DNA from: G963701675 sp963701675
GTDB lineage: Bacteria > Planctomycetota > Planctomycetia > Gemmatales > Gemmataceae
Reading direction: 5' to 3'
Assembly: GCA_963701675.1 (NCBI GenBank)
Contig: OY969623.1
Coordinates: forward strand, 558,001-622,000
Length of the DNA: 64,000 nt
Both the position numbers and the translations under genes were made by a program. The stretch's first letter is position 1; each line of letters opens with the position of its first letter. This document shows positions 26,660-34,111 of the stretch, one piece after another. The notes below the pieces were generated by a model. It saw nothing but the letters and a program-made list of their open reading frames with translations, was not told the origin of the DNA and ran no database searches.

Positions 26660-29020
26660 ATGAAACGCATTCTAAACTCGAGCAATCACCGATTCCTACC
26701 GACTCTTGAAGGTCTTGAGGAACGGATCGCGCTTTCTCCCGGCGCAATGGACCCGTCGTTCAGCAGCGACGGCAAACAGACGATCGAAATTGGCGGCACG
26801 GGCGGTTCGCTCAATCTCGACACGGCCAGCAGCGTCGCCGTGCAGCCGGACGGCAAAATAGTGCTTGCTGGAACGGCGTTCGTCCAAAACGGCCCTGAGA
26901 CCGCAAAGACCTTTGGCGTAGTTCGACTAAACGCTAATGGCACACCCGACAATTCCTTCCACGGCGACGGACAAAACAACGTTTTCGTTGGCGGCGACGC
27001 AGTTGCTCGCGGCATGGCTTTGCAACCGGATGGCAAGATCATCGTCGTCGGGTCCGCAACGTCCCTCGGTAACTACGAATTCGCCGTTCTCCGGATGAAC
27101 GCCGACGGCACGCCCGATATGAGCTTCGGCGACAGCGGCAAGCGGCTGATTGGATTCGACATCGGTGGAGTCGCAAAAGTTGATGACGCATCGGGCGTCG
27201 TCGTGCAGCCCGACGGCAAGATCGTTGTCGTCGGCTCGGCACAGATTGCGTCGAGCAACTCCGATTTTGCGGCGGTGCGGCTGTTACCCACCGGCGCCCC
27301 GGATCCGGGTTTCGGTCCCGGTGGCAAGCGGACGATCCCGTTCGACCTCGGCGGCAACAAATCCGACCTGGCCACGAGCGTGGCGCTCCAGGCCGATGGC
27401 AGAGTCGTGCTCGCGGGCAAAGCAGATGGCCCGAATGGCGATTCCGATTTCGCCGCGGCGCGGCTTAACACGGACGGCACCCTCGATGCCAGTTTCGGGA
27501 CCGGAGGTAAACGCACCGTTGCCTTTGATGTCTTCAATTCTACCAAGCAAGACGCGGCCGCCGACGTCGAAATTCAAGCCAACGGTGCTATCGTTCTGGC
27601 TGGGCGTGCCGCCTTCAACGCGACTTCGCCGGTCCTTACCGCACTTGCAAGACTGAAACCGGACGGGACACTCGACAAAGCATTTCCGCTGGTCCCCGGA
27701 GAAGGAGCGGCCGGTCTTGCGCTTCAGCCTGACGGAAAGATCGTTGTTGTCAGCACCATCCAGATTTCAAGCACACAAGGCAGGGACATGTATGTGCAGC
27801 GCTTCACGCCACAAGGAGACTTCGATCCCACTTTTAATTTCACGGGGGCCGCCATGATCTCCTTGGACACTGGCGGCAGCAATGATGACATCTCACTGGC
27901 AGTGGCATTACAACCGGACGGCAAGATCGTCATCGCGGGGTCGGCGGCGACTGGTGCAACCAGTTCCGTGTTCGCCGTGGCGCGGCTGGAAGGCGCCAAT
28001 GTTCATTTTCTGGCAACCGGTGGCGCCCCCAATCGCGTTGAAGTGTTCAGTCGTAACGGGGCCCCGCGCGGGTCCTTTACTCCTTTCGAAGTCTACGACG
28101 GCGGAGTGGCGGTAGCGCTCGGCGATATCAACGGTGATGGTACGGATGACCTCGTCGCCAGCGCCACCATCGGCAACCCAGCCGTGAAAATTTATGACGG
28201 CACTGCGCTGAACGATAGCAGCTTCTACGCAGACCCGGATAGTCACCTCATCACCACCGGCTTCCCCTACGGCATCAACTTCAACGTTGGGACCAACATC
28301 GCCGTCGGCGATGTCAACGCCGACGGCTTTGCCGATCTCATCACCGGCGCCGTTCCGGGTAATCCGCACGTCAAGGTGTTCAGCGGCGCGGAATTACTCG
28401 GTGGCACCATTCCCACCGGCAATGCGCCGAGTCTGCTCGCCCAAGGGTTCGTCTATGGCCTTGGCTTCAACGTCGGCGCCAATGTCGCCGCCGGCGATGT
28501 CAATGGCGATGGCTTCGCGGACATCATCACCGGCGCCAGCGCCGGCAATCCGCACACTCGGGTCTTCGACGCCAAGACCATTCTGGTGAGCAAGTTGATT
28601 CCCACGAACGCGGGCACACTCGACGAGTTCTTCCCCTATGGCATCAACTTCAACGTCGGCTCTTTCGTCGCCGTCGCCGACTACAACGGCGACGGATTCG
28701 GCGATGTCGTCACCGGCGCTTCCGTCGGCAATCCCGAAGTGCGCGTTTTCAGCGGCAAGGACATCAGCAACGGTACGTTCGATCTGACCACGAGCCTGTT
28801 GGACTTTTTCTTCGCGTTCGAGCAGGGTCAGAACATTGGCGTGTCCGTGGCCGCCACCGACTTCAACGGCGACGGCAAGGCCGACGTACTGACCGGAACG
28901 CGCAACGGGCCGCCACGCCTACGTGCGTTCAAGAACAATCTCCCCAGCTCGGCGATCATCATCACGGAGGTTGATTTCCCGTTAGCCGGCTTCAGCGGCC
29001 CGCTGTACGTTGCCGCATGA
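26660..29020 (+). CDS. Delta-60 repeat and FG-GAP surface protein
   Basis: A 786-residue protein. The N-terminus has PTLEGLEERIALSPG, the LExLExR-type motif. Residues about 35-450 hold delta-60 repeats, seen as DPSFSSDGKQTI, ALQPDGKIVVVGSA and VQPDGKIVLAGTA units. The second half carries FG-GAP/VCBS repeats (ALGDINGDGTDDLVASATIG, AVGDVNADGFADLITGA, AAGDVNGDGFADIITGASAG). ATG 26660 has GGAG 9 bases upstream. It lies downstream of the RTX gene and is probably also displayed outside the cell. Confidence 0.87.
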   Translation: MKRILNSSNHRFLPTLEGLEERIALSPGAMDPSFSSDGKQTIEIGGTGGSLNLDTASSVAVQPDGKIVLAGTAFVQNGPETAKTFGVVRLNANGTPDNSFHGDGQNNVFVGGDAVARGMALQPDGKIIVVGSATSLGNYEFAVLRMNADGTPDMSFGDSGKRLIGFDIGGVAKVDDASGVVVQPDGKIVVVGSAQIASSNSDFAAVRLLPTGAPDPGFGPGGKRTIPFDLGGNKSDLATSVALQADGRVVLAGKADGPNGDSDFAAARLNTDGTLDASFGTGGKRTVAFDVFNSTKQDAAADVEIQANGAIVLAGRAAFNATSPVLTALARLKPDGTLDKAFPLVPGEGAAGLALQPDGKIVVVSTIQISSTQGRDMYVQRFTPQGDFDPTFNFTGAAMISLDTGGSNDDISLAVALQPDGKIVIAGSAATGATSSVFAVARLEGANVHFLATGGAPNRVEVFSRNGAPRGSFTPFEVYDGGVAVALGDINGDGTDDLVASATIGNPAVKIYDGTALNDSSFYADPDSHLITTGFPYGINFNVGTNIAVGDVNADGFADLITGAVPGNPHVKVFSGAELLGGTIPTGNAPSLLAQGFVYGLGFNVGANVAAGDVNGDGFADIITGASAGNPHTRVFDAKTILVSKLIPTNAGTLDEFFPYGINFNVGSFVAVADYNGDGFGDVVTGASVGNPEVRVFSGKDISNGTFDLTTSLLDFFFAFEQGQNIGVSVAATDFNGDGKADVLTGTRNGPPRLRAFKNNLPSSAIIITEVDFPLAGFSGPLYVAA

Positions 29021-29032
29021 TGTCATAATCGG

Positions 29033-29147
29033 GCTCGGCGCGGGTCTAATCTTGCGCTCGGCGCGGGTCTCCGACCCCGCCGGCGCGACGCCCACTACAC
29101 GGATATCCGCGCTCGGCGCGGGTCTCCGACCCCGCCGGCGCGACGCC
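29033..29147. repeat. GC-rich palindromic repeat array
   Basis: One partial unit (about 29034-29048) and two full units (29055-29093 and 29109-29147) share GCGCTCGGCGCGGGTCTCCG followed by ACCCCGCCGGCGCGACGCC. They are the reverse orientation of the units at 11641 and 22146. The full units are 54 bases apart and include shared flanking bases (CCCAC, GGATATC), so this array grew by tandem duplication. Confidence 0.75.
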
Positions 29148-29215
29148 CACAACCGGATATCAACGCAGAAGCGGAGGTCTACACATAAGCGAAGCTCGGC
29201 TAGCGTTCGCCATAA
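29148..29215 (+). pseudogene. Remnant of a second RTX gene 3' end
   Basis: The stretch around 29152-29213 matches 26459-26519, the last codons and trailer of the RTX gene at 25447. The encoded tail PDINAEAEVYT followed by TAA corresponds to PDINAEDEVYT and TAA there, and similarity continues for about 30 bases past the stop. The upstream body is absent, replaced by the GC-rich repeats. It is probably the relic of a tandem copy deleted by recombination. Confidence 0.6.
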
Positions 29216-29229
29216 GATTGGAGAACATC

Positions 29230-29418
29230 ATGAAGCAGCACATCATTTTTTTGGGAAAGATGTGGCAATGGCTGAAAAAGCGTCGTCGCGCACAACCGGC
29301 AGCAACCCCGATTCCTGCCGGTTCGCGTAGTTGGCGCTCGGTGGGCCCCACCATGCCGAGCGTCGCCAACCAAGCTGCGGCCGCAAGCAACACCTTGCGG
29401 CCCGGCGAATCGAGTTAA
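29230..29418 (+). CDS. Small hypothetical protein, 62 residues
   Basis: A short frame starts MKQHIIFLGKMWQWLKKRRR after GGAG 8 bases upstream. A hydrophobic/basic first half is followed by an alanine-proline-rich half. No family is recognised. It could be a true small protein, or a chance frame between the RTX remnant and the tRNA-derived repeat. Confidence 0.35.
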   Translation: MKQHIIFLGKMWQWLKKRRRAQPAATPIPAGSRSWRSVGPTMPSVANQAAAASNTLRPGESS

Positions 29419-29499
29419 ATCAGGGGGAATGGTGTTCCGAGGAAGCGTTCGAGGGGTGGTGAACGGACTCGAACCCTCGACATTCAGAGCCACAGACAG
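29397..29499. repeat. Degenerate tRNA-His attachment-site repeat (outer left)
   Basis: About 100 bases are similar to 32535-32635. Both share GGCCCGGCGAA, then GGTGTTCCGAGGAAGCGTTC, then a tRNA-His 3' half (CGAACCC(T/C)CGAC and TTCAGAGCCACAG). This copy has several changes in the tRNA part. It marks the left limit of the 29.5-32.5 kb islet and looks like the attachment site of an older insertion at the same tRNA. Confidence 0.6.
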
Positions 29500-29535
29500 C
29501 CTAAGAACTAAGTCTCCCGAAAACGCTTGCGAGCA

Positions 29536-30123
29536 TTATTCGGTTGGCGCCTTGTTTGAACGAATGGCCGTATTTCGAACGAGTTGTAGTTCTCCGTACG
29601 GCGTAAGAGTCCATGATCCTTGCATCCCGCTCGGATTCTTCACCATGAGACCCAGAGCGCGCAGTTGGATTTTCACCCGCAGGAAGTCTTCGGCTTGTAC
29701 CATGACTGCCGGTTGTCCCGTGTCTTTTATCATGTCGAGCAGTAGCTCGCACATACCGGCCTCGGTCACCGAAGTCATCAATGCATGGGCGACTGACAAG
29801 AAGATTTGGTTCCATGTAAAAACGCCTCTGGATTCGGCATATGTTTCTGCATTGTATTCGTCGCGGCTTGTTACCACGGTGTAGCGAAGTTCGACTGCTT
29901 CGTCGCCATGCGCAAGTTCATTTGCATTCGGCGGCCCAATCGCTGCAAATGCTTCGGATTGCTTTTTTAGTTCATCGACTTCATTTCGTAGTCGCACGAT
30001 CGTTTGCGCTGCCGACTCATCCGGCACAAGACTCGCCGGGCCCAGCCCGTCGCCGGATATTCGTGCATGAGGTGGACCATGCTGGCAAGGACTTTGGTTT
30101 TCAGGTCCCCAGCAGACGTCCAC
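29536..30123 (-). CDS. DUF4062 protein, C-terminal part (frame broken)
   Basis: This is the downstream part of a gene whose N-terminus is in another frame (29967-30527). True homology resumes at about 30040 with ASLVPDESAAQTIVRLRNEV, a coiled-coil (NEVDELKKQSEAF), and a C-terminal domain with EDFLRVKIQLRALGLMVKN and GSWTLTPYGELQLVRNT, which looks like a winged-helix-type end. The first about 28 codons of this frame (MDVCWGPENQ...) are out-of-register shadow. One missing G near 30036-30043 explains the break. Confidence 0.65.
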   Translation of the reverse strand: MDVCWGPENQSPCQHGPPHARISGDGLGPASLVPDESAAQTIVRLRNEVDELKKQSEAFAAIGPPNANELAHGDEAVELRYTVVTSRDEYNAETYAESRGVFTWNQIFLSVAHALMTSVTEAGMCELLLDMIKDTGQPAVMVQAEDFLRVKIQLRALGLMVKNPSGMQGSWTLTPYGELQLVRNTAIRSNKAPTE

Positions 30124-30527
30124 TCAGAACACATTTTCTTGCCACATAGTTTTCGAAATTCCTTCAGCTTTTTCAGATTACTTGGTTTCGTCTCAGTTTT
30201 GCCACTCGGAATTGAATCCAAATCGGAATGGAGAAATGCTGCGATTCGTTTGTTTCGGTCTAATGCATAGCGGTATTCCTTTTCGGTGAAGCTCTGTCCG
30301 CTGGCCTTATCGACTGTGCCGTACTTTCCAGCGACGATCACGATATAGTAGTCGCAAGCATCGATCAGTTTTTTGATCGCTTCCCAAACTTCATCGTCTC
30401 CTGCAGGAAAATACTCCATTCCGCACGGGAAACAGTTAAGCATCAGGAGCGACTGAATGACTTGCTGGCGCTCATCAACAAGGTCCCGGTATGTTGAGCT
30501 AACGAACACTTGGTAGCGCTTTTCCAA
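29967..30527 (-). CDS. DUF4062 protein, N-terminal part (frame broken)
   Basis: The N-terminal domain KRYQVFVSSTYRDLVDERQQ, then FPCGMEYFPAGDDEVWEAIK, then YYIVIVAGKYG and SFTEKEYRYAL, fits DUF4062, a TIR-like fold. The start is probably TTG at 30527, preceded by AGGGGGAG; the longer frame start at 30674 would overlap the NYN gene. Reading should pass from HEYPATGWAR into the 29536-30123 frame but is broken by one base near 30040. Proteins of this family are often encoded in accessory and defence loci. It is either a pseudogene or a sequence error; the role is unproven. Confidence 0.7.
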   Translation of the reverse strand: MEKRYQVFVSSTYRDLVDERQQVIQSLLMLNCFPCGMEYFPAGDDEVWEAIKKLIDACDYYIVIVAGKYGTVDKASGQSFTEKEYRYALDRNKRIAAFLHSDLDSIPSGKTETKPSNLKKLKEFRKLCGKKMCSEWTSAGDLKTKVLASMVHLMHEYPATGWARRVLCRMSRQRKRSCDYEMKSMN

Positions 30528-30591
30528 GCTACTCCCCCTTCGGCCCGCCCGTCGCCTTATCGTGTGTGATGCTAGCCACAGTGTAATCCTT

Positions 30592-31413
30592 TCACCAAAC
30601 AATTTCGCCATACTGCGCAACGAGGTAACCGAGAAGCTTTGCCTGATCATGAAACATGTGGACGCTGTAATCACGTCGATTAAGCTTGATGGAAGCGTAC
30701 CAGTTTTGGTCTATTTGGCCGAGACTTAGCGCAAGCTTTGTTAGCCCAACGACGCCGTGTCGCACAGACGTTGCAGCGGGTGACATGTTGTTCAAGGGAT
30801 CTGCGGATTGGTCGCCATAATGCATAGCGATTGGAAAATGACCGTCACGGGTTTCATACTTTTCAAACTTAATCCACCTGCATAGCGCTACGAGATCAAT
30901 CTCTGTCTCGTAGTCTGCCGCACGTGCAAGTTCCTTTGATCCGCTTCTGGGATCGTAGGAAACTCTAACGCGAGTTCCCAGACGCACCGCGCTTTCGACC
31001 ACGGGTTTGAAATCACGATCCCCTGAGAGTAAGACCGCTTGCGAGATGTTCTTGTAAAACGAGTGGGTCAGCATGTCGACGGCAAGTGCAACGTCGACTT
31101 CCTTTTGTTGCTTGTGCTTCTTCTTGCTACTTGGTGCAAGATGCCCGTAGCAAACATGCATTCCCTCTACTTTGTCGATCGAAGCAAAGAGTTTTTCTTG
31201 CGCCTCTACTCGTTTTTGGAGCTCTTCATCGGTCTCGTCGTCTCGACGATTGTCGTCGATGCAATCGTAATAGAAGGATCTGGTAGCGCTGTAGGTCTCC
31301 ATGACGATTCGGTAATCGATAGGATAACCAGGCCCAAAGATTGGTTCGAACCTATCTCGGTAGACGCTGCGTAGGTAGCCGCCGTCAATGAATAGATAAG
31401 TCGTGTCGTTCAC
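30592..31413 (-). CDS. NYN domain (PIN-like) protein
   Basis: A 273-residue protein with an NYN/LabA-type nuclease-like domain in residues 1-180: YLFIDGGYLRSVY (acidic residue near the start), KEVDVALAVDMLTH, and VLLSGDRDFKPVVESAVRLG. These carry the conserved aspartates expected to bind metal in this PIN-like fold. The C-terminal 90 residues (YGDQSADPLNN, SLGQIDQNWYASIK) form an accessory domain I do not recognise. The start is GTG at 31413 with GGAAG upstream. It precedes the DUF4062 gene on the same strand by 64 bases and is probably cotranscribed. It may act as an RNase in defence or RNA control. Confidence 0.8.
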   Translation of the reverse strand: MNDTTYLFIDGGYLRSVYRDRFEPIFGPGYPIDYRIVMETYSATRSFYYDCIDDNRRDDETDEELQKRVEAQEKLFASIDKVEGMHVCYGHLAPSSKKKHKQQKEVDVALAVDMLTHSFYKNISQAVLLSGDRDFKPVVESAVRLGTRVRVSYDPRSGSKELARAADYETEIDLVALCRWIKFEKYETRDGHFPIAMHYGDQSADPLNNMSPAATSVRHGVVGLTKLALSLGQIDQNWYASIKLNRRDYSVHMFHDQAKLLGYLVAQYGEIVW

Positions 31414-31493
31414 CTCGTACTTCCCGTTACCTCTTCACCCTCTGCTCATAGTGAGTACCGAGCGACTTTCCCTCGGCTTCTTCATTTCACTCG

Positions 31494-31679
31494 CTACCGC
31501 TGTTCCGCCTGGAAATCCAACTCCGTCTGAATGACCCTCGCGAGTAACGCGATCAGGTCACGCTCTAGTTGCGAATTCTCGAAATTGCCCGCCGCCATGT
31601 CGTCAATCTTCGGCCGTAGTTGGCCTAGCTGTTGCCAGAGTATCCGGCGCTCAGCAGCGCCCTCTTCGTTGTCGGACAT
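31494..31679 (-). CDS. Small hypothetical protein, 61 residues
   Basis: A small charged protein, MSDNEEGAAERRILWQQLGQ onward, ending TELDFQAEQR, probably helical. ATG 31679 is preferred to the frame start at 31751 because the upstream codons look like leader DNA and AGGA lies about 10 bases before it. No family is recognised. It lies upstream of the NYN gene in the same direction. Confidence 0.45.
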   Translation of the reverse strand: MSDNEEGAAERRILWQQLGQLRPKIDDMAAGNFENSQLERDLIALLARVIQTELDFQAEQR

Positions 31680-31884
31680 TGGTGCGAATCCTAAGCGATA
31701 ACGAACAGGTACACCAAAACTCCCGTGGTGATTGCGGACACACGATCCCAACCAGCATCAACTTTCTATGCCACGAGCCACGCGGAAGGGTGAAGTAGGT
31801 CCACAGAAATAAACCTCCACGACGATGATAAAGGCAAGATAGAACCACTCAAACTTCGACATGCTGGCATGCCCGCTGTAGATT

Positions 31885-32091
31885 TCACATAAACCGCCAC
31901 GCTACCACCAATCCGATGAGGAATGCAACTATGCCGATCGCGGCTGCGACAATGCGAGACTCAGAACGTCCAAATATCCCGCCCAGCCAGCTTTGAAGAA
32001 TCGCGTCTCGGCCTTCCTTGAACTCTGCGTCGGTCAGTTCGCCACTCTCGCGCAGTTCTTGAAGCCGTCTCAGTTCGTCATTGACACGCAT
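31885..32091 (-). CDS. SHOCT-like small membrane protein
   Basis: A 68-residue protein. Residues 4-30, with LRRLQELRESGELTDAEFKE, match the SHOCT short C-terminal domain pattern. Residues about 46-66 (VAAAIGIVAFLIGLVVAWRF) form one transmembrane helix. ATG 32091 has AGGGA 8 bases upstream and is preferred to 32349. It is probably a small inner-membrane protein with a bound partner. Confidence 0.65.
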   Translation of the reverse strand: MRVNDELRRLQELRESGELTDAEFKEGRDAILQSWLGGIFGRSESRIVAAAIGIVAFLIGLVVAWRFM

Positions 32092-32174
32092 CGGCGAATC
32101 CCTCGAGTCTACTTCCGCCGTCTCATTAGGAGCATGCTCGCGACGATAGCAGCTCGTGGACGGCACGAGCGAGG

Positions 32175-32447
32175 TTAGCTTTGCATCAATGACCCGGTGC
32201 CTTGAAAGGTCACAACCGTCGCCCCGCTCGCGTCCGGCATCTGCGTCGCCAGATAGAAGCTCCCCCGTCGCCCGTCGCTCAATTCCAATGTGTAGGTTTG
32301 CCTTGGAGTGAGTTGACTGCCCGCGGCCAACGTGAAGCGCCCCTTCCATGAAAAGAAGGATGGTCCGGACGACTCTTCTAGTTCAACGGAGATGTCCGGA
32401 AGGATGACGTTGGGTCCCCAGCTGATACGGGCCTGAAATTCGGACAT
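32175..32447 (-). CDS. Hypothetical protein, 90 residues
   Basis: A beta-rich small protein, MSEFQARISWGPNVILPDIS onward, with FFSWKGRFTLAAGSQLTPRQ and RRGSFYLATQMP. There is no signal peptide or membrane segment. No family is recognised. It is the last gene before the tRNA-derived attachment site. Confidence 0.5.
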   Translation of the reverse strand: MSEFQARISWGPNVILPDISVELEESSGPSFFSWKGRFTLAAGSQLTPRQTYTLELSDGRRGSFYLATQMPDASGATVVTFQGTGSLMQS

Positions 32448-32598
32448 TGTGTTCTCACATGTGTCGGCGAAGAATCGGTCTCAAGCTCAGCGCGAAGGGA
32501 TTAGCGCTGCGAGTCGTTCGCACTTATTTCGTTTGCGGCCCGGCGAAACACTTTGAATCAGGGAAATGGTGTTCCGAGGAAGCGTTCGAGAGGGTGGG

Positions 32599-32641
32599 GA
32601 GGGGACTCGAACCCCCGACTTTCAGAGCCACAGTCTGACGC
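32599..32641. repeat. attL of the tRNA-His element
   Basis: These 43 bases are identical to 48619-48661, inside the intact tRNA-His gene. They correspond to the tRNA T-arm, variable loop and anticodon arm (contains CGAACCCCCGACTTTCAGAG). Left of the core, GGGTGGG recurs but one base is missing relative to the tRNA acceptor stem. This is the displaced old 3' end of the tRNA. Confidence 0.85.
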
Positions 32642-32814
32642 CCCCTTGCCACAACTCCAAATCTACCAAGACTTGTGACAACCGGCCAGAGCGCCGTGTA
32701 CTTGCCCTGACAAAAACACTCGCCGATTACCCCGAACTGGAAGCGATTATAGGTCGATGGCCGGAAGTTCCGGAACATCGACGCCGGGCAATTCTCGACC
32801 TCGTGGGGGACTGA
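32642..32814 (+). pseudogene. Detached C-terminal segment of the element integrase
   Basis: Directly after attL, in the same frame as the integrase reads through attR, lies an open segment of 57 codons. It ends KTLADYPELEAIIGRWPEVP and RRRAILDLVGD. This is protein-like and resembles the tail of planctomycete integrases. If the element is excised and circular, the integrase frame (47209-48661) would continue through the 43-bp core into this segment. In the integrated state it has no start of its own. Confidence 0.65.
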
Positions 32815-32910
32815 TAGAATCTAATTCAAAGCGACCTTTGCTCGTGGCGCCGGCCAGTCCTGAGAAGCTGGTGCGGGCGCCGCGGGCCTTCTCAGAAAGG
32901 ACTCGCCGTC

Positions 32911-33552
32911 ATGCCTTGGTATGCCAACGATGAAGATCGGGAAATCAATGAGCGAATCGGGGAATGGGTTGAAATAGCCAGGGATCAAGTTGACGACATC
33001 GCAGGCTGGCGCGACACACCCGAAAAGAAGCCTAATAGGACGCATGGCTATCGTGATGACCGGGGCTTCGGGTACAACGTAAGGGGCTGGTTGGATGCTC
33101 CTAAGAACTTCTCCCTCCACACGCAAATCGTTGCGGATTATTTGACTATCCATCATCCGGCGTTGAGTCCGACTCCGCTTTTCCGGGTGCTAGAGTCAAT
33201 CGAGGCTTGGCATGACGAACGGGACGCGCGGCGGATACCGCCACAGTCAGAGCTAGAAGCCATCCTTCGCCAGGCAGAACGAACGCTAGGCTGTGCGATG
33301 TCCGTGATTCAAAGCAGGCTGACACGGCATCCGCCAAAAGGCGGCCGACGCGATCACAGCCGGAGAAACGCCGAACGCGACAAATGGGGGGTGCGACAAC
33401 ACGGAAAGAAAACCCTGGACCAAATCTACGATGACCTAATCAAAGTGGCACCACGCAAGGGCTGGCAAGTTCCTAGTAGTTCCCGCGCTTTTGCCGAGGC
33501 TATCTATCGCGAATTGAAGCGACTAAGGAAGGCCTCGGCTTCCACATCTTAG
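32911..33552 (+). CDS. Hypothetical protein, 213 residues
   Basis: The first full gene of the element. It is a charged soluble protein starting MPWYANDEDREINERIGEWV, with RTHGYRDDRGFGYNVRGWLD in the first third and a basic C-terminal half (RRDHSRRNAERDKWGVRQHG) that could bind nucleic acid. The start has AAAGGA 9 bases upstream. No family is recognised. Confidence 0.6.
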   Translation: MPWYANDEDREINERIGEWVEIARDQVDDIAGWRDTPEKKPNRTHGYRDDRGFGYNVRGWLDAPKNFSLHTQIVADYLTIHHPALSPTPLFRVLESIEAWHDERDARRIPPQSELEAILRQAERTLGCAMSVIQSRLTRHPPKGGRRDHSRRNAERDKWGVRQHGKKTLDQIYDDLIKVAPRKGWQVPSSSRAFAEAIYRELKRLRKASASTS

Positions 33553-33637
33553 ATAGATGTGGAATTGAATGGATACCCATCTTCGTCTCCATCTGGCAAA
33601 CTAACCTGCGTTGTTGCAAACAGCAGGGACTTCGCCG

Positions 33638-33808
33638 ATGGTTCACTCCCTTAATGACGTTCTGACTATCCTCCCCGATGCGGCAACGGTCCGCAAACGC
33701 CTATCCGAAACTCTACAGGAAGCCCAGTTGCTTCGCGACTTGCTTCGCATGGCGGAGCGCCGGGAAAGGTCAATGCACAAGCGCAAGAAAGAGACGACGA
33801 GAAGGTGA
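33638..33808 (+). CDS. Small hypothetical protein, 56 residues
   Basis: MVHSLNDVLTILPDAATVRK onward, helical with a basic end (SMHKRKKETTRR). The stop TGA overlaps the GTG start of the next gene at 33805, which suggests translational coupling with the AlpA-like gene. No family is recognised. Confidence 0.5.
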   Translation: MVHSLNDVLTILPDAATVRKRLSETLQEAQLLRDLLRMAERRERSMHKRKKETTRR

Positions 33809-34053
33809 GCACCGCAACGACATCATTGTTGTTAGCCAACGCCACTGGCGCCGCGGCAATGTGCTCAATGTCACGAACATCGTGGTGGCGGAAGCACGCG
33901 GCAGGGCAGGTTCCGGCGCCGCTGAAGGTCGGCAATTCGTCCAGGTGGTCGGTACGGGAGCTTGAAGCATGGATCGGGGCAGGGTGTCCGGAGCGTGGTG
34001 TATGGGAGGAGATGCGGCACAATTGTGCGGTGACGACCGCAGTGGATAGGTAA
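33805..34053 (+). CDS. AlpA-like excisionase/regulator
   Basis: An 82-residue protein. Residues 22-60 (MSRTSWWRKHAAGQVPAPLK, VGNSSRWSVRELEAWIGAG) match the AlpA/MerR-like winged helix of phage excisionases and satellite regulators. GTG 33805 overlaps the preceding stop. AlpA-type proteins commonly switch satellites and cryptic prophages between integrated and excised states. A strong hairpin follows at 34061. Confidence 0.7.
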   Translation: MSTATTSLLLANATGAAAMCSMSRTSWWRKHAAGQVPAPLKVGNSSRWSVRELEAWIGAGCPERGVWEEMRHNCAVTTAVDR

Positions 34054-34060
34054 CGAAAAA

Positions 34061-34094
34061 AACCCGGTCAACGTAGCGGAAACGTTGCCGGGTT
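34061..34094 (+). terminator. Hairpin terminator or attenuator
   Basis: AACCCGG-CAACGT pairs with ACGTTG-CCGGGTT, a 13-bp stem with one bulged T and a 7-base loop. It starts 8 bases after the AlpA-like gene and ends 17 bases before the primase start. It could end the AlpA transcript or attenuate transcription into the replication gene. Confidence 0.6.
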
Positions 34095-34111
34095 CTTCGA
34101 GAAAGCTTGCA

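Noticed and set aside
29429..29884. Plus-strand frame of 151 codons over the left tRNA-like repeat
   Set aside because: It reads through a tRNA remnant and then antisense to the DUF4062 gene; there is no ribosome binding site and no protein family.
32566..32814. Frame starting MVFRGSVREGGEGTRTPDFQ taken as an independent gene
   Set aside because: Its first half is host flank plus tRNA read in antisense. Only the part after 32641 is protein-like, and it is explained as the detached integrase tail.
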